This document shows, piece after piece, positions 6,236 through 8,334 of a stretch of DNA of 8,334 bases (within the stretch, counting starts at the first letter, position 1; every line of letters begins with the position of its first letter). The DNA lies in the NCBI GenBank assembly GCA_050742255.1, contig JBOGHU010000036.1:1-8334 (forward strand), written 5' to 3'. The notes below the pieces were generated by a model, which saw nothing but the letters and a program-made list of their open reading frames with translations, ran no database searches and was not told where the DNA came from. Source of the DNA: JBOGHU01 sp050742255. GTDB taxonomy: Bacteria; Actinomycetota; Acidimicrobiia; Acidimicrobiales; CADCSY01. Both the position numbers and the translations under genes were made by a program.

Positions 6236-7188
6236 CGGCCTGCCTCGCCCCCTGACCGCTCGTAGGCGTCGACGATGTCCTGGACGATGCGGTGACGGAC
6301 CACGTCGGTGGCGGTCATACGCACGAAGGCCACGCCGTCGATGTCGCCGAGGATGGGCTCGAGCCCGAACAGGCCCGACCTCCCGTAGGGCACGTCGACC
6401 TGGGTCACGTCGCCGGTGACCACCGCCTTGGAGCCGAAGCCGATCCTGGTGAGGAACATCTTCATCTGCTCGGGCGTGACGTTCTGGGCCTCGTCGAGGA
6501 TCACGAAGCTGTCGTTGAGGGTCCGGCCCCGCATGAAGGCCAGCGGGGCCACCTCGACCGTCCCCCGGTCGAGGAGCCGCTGGGCCCCCTCGGGCTCCAC
6601 CATGTCGAAGAGGGCGTCGAAGAGCGGTCGGAGGTAGGGGTCCACCTTGGCCATGAGGTCGCCGGGAAGGAAGCCCAGGCGCTCCCCGGCCTCGACCGCG
6701 GGGCGGGTGAGGATGATGCGGTTGACCTGCTTGGCCTGCAGGGCCCGGATGGCCATGGCGACCGCCAGCCAGCTCTTGCCCGTGCCGGCCGGGCCGATCC
6801 CGAAGGTGATGACGTGGTCCGAGATGGCGTCGACGTAGCGCTTCTGGCCGCTGGTCTTGGGCCTGACCGTCCGGCCCCTCGCCCCTCTCAGGACCTCGGC
6901 GGTGAGCACCTCGGAGGGGCGCTGGTCGGCCTTCACCATGTCGATGGTGCGGCTGACGTTGGCGACGTCGAGCGACTGGCCCTGCTCGAGCAGGACCAGC
7001 AGCTCCTCGAACAGCTTGGCCACCCGCTCGGACTCGCTGCCGCCGATGGTGATCTGGTTGCCGCGGACGTGGATGTCGACGCCGGCGAAGGCGCCCTCGA
7101 CCAGCCGCAGCAGCTCGTCCCGCTGGCCCAACAGGCCGACCATGTGGTGGTCACCGGGAACGAGGATCTTGACGTCGGTCGCAGACAC
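6232..7188 (-). CDS. PhoH-like P-loop ATPase (PhoH/YbeZ)
   Basis: This 318-residue cytoplasmic ATPase is of the YbeZ type, the usual operon partner of YbeY and thought to act with it in rRNA metabolism. Walker A is GPAGTGKS (132-139) and Walker B is FVILDEAQN (228-236). Other PhoH landmarks are ILTRPAVEAGERLGFLPGDL (159-178), which is very strongly conserved in the family, then VVTGDVTQVDVP (256-267) and VVRHRIVQDIV (296-306). The N-terminal 100 residues form the small domain seen in YbeZ, with GNQITIGG at 43-50. The GTG at 7188 gives the expected length and lies 13 bp after the HIT gene stop. No clear ribosome site precedes it (a GGGGTAGG is rather far upstream), so reinitiation from the HIT gene is possible. 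The gene symbol is left open because phoH and ybeZ are both used for this group. Confidence 0.96.
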   Translation of the reverse strand: MSATDVKILVPGDHHMVGLLGQRDELLRLVEGAFAGVDIHVRGNQITIGGSESERVAKLFEELLVLLEQGQSLDVANVSRTIDMVKADQRPSEVLTAEVLRGARGRTVRPKTSGQKRYVDAISDHVITFGIGPAGTGKSWLAVAMAIRALQAKQVNRIILTRPAVEAGERLGFLPGDLMAKVDPYLRPLFDALFDMVEPEGAQRLLDRGTVEVAPLAFMRGRTLNDSFVILDEAQNVTPEQMKMFLTRIGFGSKAVVTGDVTQVDVPYGRSGLFGLEPILGDIDGVAFVRMTATDVVRHRIVQDIVDAYERSGGEAGR

Positions 7189-7201
7189 GAACGGGACGAG
7201 C

Positions 7202-7546
7202 CTACCCCGGCGGCCACGCCAGGCGGCGTCCTCCGAGCACGTGGAGGTGGAGGTGGGGCACGGTGTTCCCGGCGTCGTCGCCCACGTTGAGGACCAGGCG
7301 GTACCCGGTCTCGGCCACCCCCTCGGCTGCGGCCACGTCCTGGGCGGTGGTCAGCATCTCTGTCACCAGCTCGGCGTGCTCGGGGCCCACTGCCGCCACC
7401 GAGGTGACGTGGCGGCTGGGGACCACCAGGACGTGGGTGGGGGCCTGGGGGTTCAGGTCCCGGAAGGCAACGGTGCGCTCGGTGGTGGTGACGACGTCGG
7501 CGGGGACCTCGCCGGCCGCGATGGCACAGAACGGGCAGTCCGCCAC
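7202..7546 (-). CDS. HIT-family (histidine triad, HINT-like) nucleotide-binding protein
   Basis: This 114-residue protein is a full-length HINT-type hydrolase, expected to cleave purine nucleoside phosphoramidates or related AMP conjugates in the cytoplasm. The histidine triad HLHLHVLGG lies at 98-106, with His100 the predicted nucleophile. The N-terminus carries CPFCAIAAGEVPA (4-16), whose two cysteines commonly hold zinc in this branch. DLNPQAPTHVLVVPSRHV (30-47) and the C-terminal WPPG are also typical. The start is fixed: the GTG at 7546 directly follows an in-frame TGA (7547-7549). The run of Gs just before that TGA is the only Shine-Dalgarno-like sequence. A HIT gene just before phoH is a recurrent arrangement in actinobacteria. 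Confidence 0.95.
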   Translation of the reverse strand: MADCPFCAIAAGEVPADVVTTTERTVAFRDLNPQAPTHVLVVPSRHVTSVAAVGPEHAELVTEMLTTAQDVAAAEGVAETGYRLVLNVGDDAGNTVPHLHLHVLGGRRLAWPPG

Positions 7547-7642
7547 TCAGCCCCCCGGGGTGATGGCCTGGGTGGGAGTGCCTGCGCCCTCCCCCCGCCC
7601 CCAGGTGCTCCGGCACCGGTCGTAGTCCACGACCACCTTCAT
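7547..7642 (-). CDS. Possible 31-codon ORF with a ferredoxin-like N-terminus (leader ORF or remnant)
   Basis: An ATG at 7642 opens a 31-codon frame whose TGA stop is immediately followed by the GTG start of the HIT gene. The first residues, MKVVVDYDRCRS, resemble the start of small actinobacterial ferredoxins (MKVVVDxDxCxxxGxC). After that the sequence becomes Gly/Thr/Pro-rich with no further cysteine, so it cannot bind a cluster. I checked the other two frames of this stretch and neither continues a ferredoxin. It may be a degraded ferredoxin start, a short leader that delivers ribosomes to the HIT gene, or chance. A purine-rich GAAGGCAGGG lies 5-14 bp upstream of the ATG. Confidence 0.35.
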   Translation of the reverse strand: MKVVVDYDRCRSTWGRGEGAGTPTQAITPGG

Positions 7643-7673
7643 CGCGCCCTGCCTTCACCCCGCGTTCACGACG

Positions 7674-7683
7674 GTCTGCAGAC
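7674..7683. promoter_or_regulatory. Perfect 10-bp palindrome upstream of the HIT-phoH-ybeY-era operon
   Basis: GTCTGCAGAC lies in the 77-bp gap between the LysM gene and the small ORF that precedes the HIT gene, 32 bp before that ORF's ATG. The surrounding bases (CACGACG on the left, GACGACGAT on the right) are not symmetric beyond the core. It is placed like an operator for the operon promoter. No convincing -35/-10 pair could be read; TATCGT at 7686-7691 on the minus strand is the only -10-like word. Confidence 0.25.
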
Positions 7684-7719
7684 GACGATAGCGAGTGGGG
7701 GCGGCTTTGGTGGGCTCAG

Positions 7720-8334
7720 TCAGCGCCCCCGCCGCGGCGGCGGGGCGGGGGGCGACGGGGGCACGGCGAGGACCTGGCCCGGGAAGATCAGGTCGGCGTC
7801 GGCGGGGTTGGCGAGGCGGGGGCGGTTGGCCGCCACCAGGGTCGCCCAGTAGGGGGCCAGCTCGGCGTCTTCGGGCGCCCGGCCCCACGACGTGGTGAGC
7901 ACCCGTTCGCCGATCGACCACAGGTGGTCGCCGGGCCGCACCTCCCAGGGGGGGGCGGGGGAGGCGGTGCCCCTCGGGGCCGGTGGCGTCGGCCCGGCGC
8001 CGGGTCCGACCGGGAGGCGGCGCATCACCGGGCGCTCCTCCCCCGGGGGGGGCCGGTCCACGCTCGACGTGGAGGGAGCCGGGGACGCCCAGGTGCCGGC
8101 CTGCGCCGTCAGTGGCAGCGGCGTGGCCTGGGGCCGGGCCCCGGGCGCCACCAGGGTGGCTCCCACCAGGCCCGCCCCCATGGCGGCGTGGACGATCCGG
8201 CGCACCACGGGAAGGGTCACCACGTCGAGAGCGGTGGCCACCCGGCCGGCCCGCAGCAGCCCGCTGGCGGCGGCGGCCGCCGTGGCCGCCACCAGGTACC
8301 AGGCCACCGCCAGGGCTCCCAGGCGGGCCAGGGC
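7720..8334 (-). CDS. LysM-domain membrane protein, N-terminus beyond the window
   Basis: The frame is open to the right edge, giving at least 204 C-terminal residues. A GTG at 8307 lies inside what looks like a membrane helix (ALARLGALAVAWYLVAATAA), so the true start is probably outside the window. Numbering from that GTG, a second hydrophobic segment covers about 39-56 (VHAAMGAGLVGATLVAPG). A long Pro/Ala/Gly linker (57-120) is followed by a LysM domain at 121-183, opening WEVRPGDHLWSIGERVL and ending ADLIFPGQVLAVP. LysM binds peptidoglycan or related glycans. The tail is Pro-rich and basic (SPPAPPPRRGR). The topology suggests a membrane protein presenting LysM outside. In actinobacteria such proteins are often near BTAD-type regulators, but none is visible here. 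It is transcribed toward the era operon and stops 77 bp before the small ORF. Confidence 0.85.
   Translation of the reverse strand, partial: ALARLGALAVAWYLVAATAAAAASGLLRAGRVATALDVVTLPVVRRIVHAAMGAGLVGATLVAPGARPQATPLPLTAQAGTWASPAPSTSSVDRPPPGEERPVMRRLPVGPGAGPTPPAPRGTASPAPPWEVRPGDHLWSIGERVLTTSWGRAPEDAELAPYWATLVAANRPRLANPADADLIFPGQVLAVPPSPPAPPPRRGR

Noticed and set aside
4554..6419. 621-codon open frame on the + strand
   Set aside because: It lies antisense across the CorC-like gene, ybeY and the end of phoH, all of which have clear family motifs. Its product is rich in His, Gly, Asp and Val, typical of the reverse complement of GC-rich genes.
6933..7658. 241-codon open frame on the minus strand across the HIT gene and the start of phoH
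   Set aside because: It is an out-of-frame reading of the HIT and PhoH genes with low-complexity Arg/Gly/Pro/Ser composition.
7655..7921. 88-codon open frame on the minus strand
   Set aside because: It overlaps the LysM domain out of frame and its composition is low-complexity. Its only independent part is the short gap after the LysM gene.

Overview
The window comes from the chromosome of a very GC-rich bacterium. GTG starts are common, neighbouring genes overlap tightly, and the gene order HIT-phoH-ybeY-corC-like-era is the one seen in Actinobacteria and their relatives. A LysM protein with two membrane segments next to this cluster fits an uncultured actinobacterium, possibly of the Acidimicrobiia type. 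That placement is inferred from protein style, not from a marker gene.

Positions 1-1322 hold an almost complete ISL3-family insertion sequence on the + strand. Its transposase is intact, with both the zinc-finger and the DDE residues. Its right terminal repeat ends at about 1322, inside the Q-loop coding region of an oligopeptide/dipeptide ABC-transporter ATPase. Only the 3' part of that ATPase gene remains (1323-1987), without Walker A, so it is a pseudogene made by transposition. The fragment converges on the minus-strand block across 134 bp that contain GC-only hairpins.

From 2122 to the right edge everything is on the minus strand. In transcription order it reads: the 3' part of a LysM-domain membrane protein (5' end beyond the window); a short intergenic stretch with a perfect 10-bp palindrome; a possible 31-codon ORF starting like a ferredoxin; a HIT nucleotide hydrolase; PhoH-like ATPase; YbeY endoribonuclease; a CNNM/CBS CorC-like membrane protein; Era GTPase; and a membrane-anchored protein with six Asp-box (BNR) repeats. 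phoH-ybeY and ybeY-corC share ATGA overlaps, and the other gaps from the small ORF to the BNR gene are 0-21 bp, so this is very probably one operon.

PhoH, YbeY and Era form a known RNA and ribosome maturation module (16S rRNA 3'-end processing, 30S assembly). The CorC-like protein is a traditional neighbour. The BNR protein is the atypical passenger at the end of the operon. No tRNA, rRNA or CRISPR array was seen. I did not find a convincing new multi-gene system. The most notable points are the transposon-disrupted transporter ATPase, the ferredoxin-like mini-ORF abutting the HIT gene, and the Asp-box surface protein behind era.
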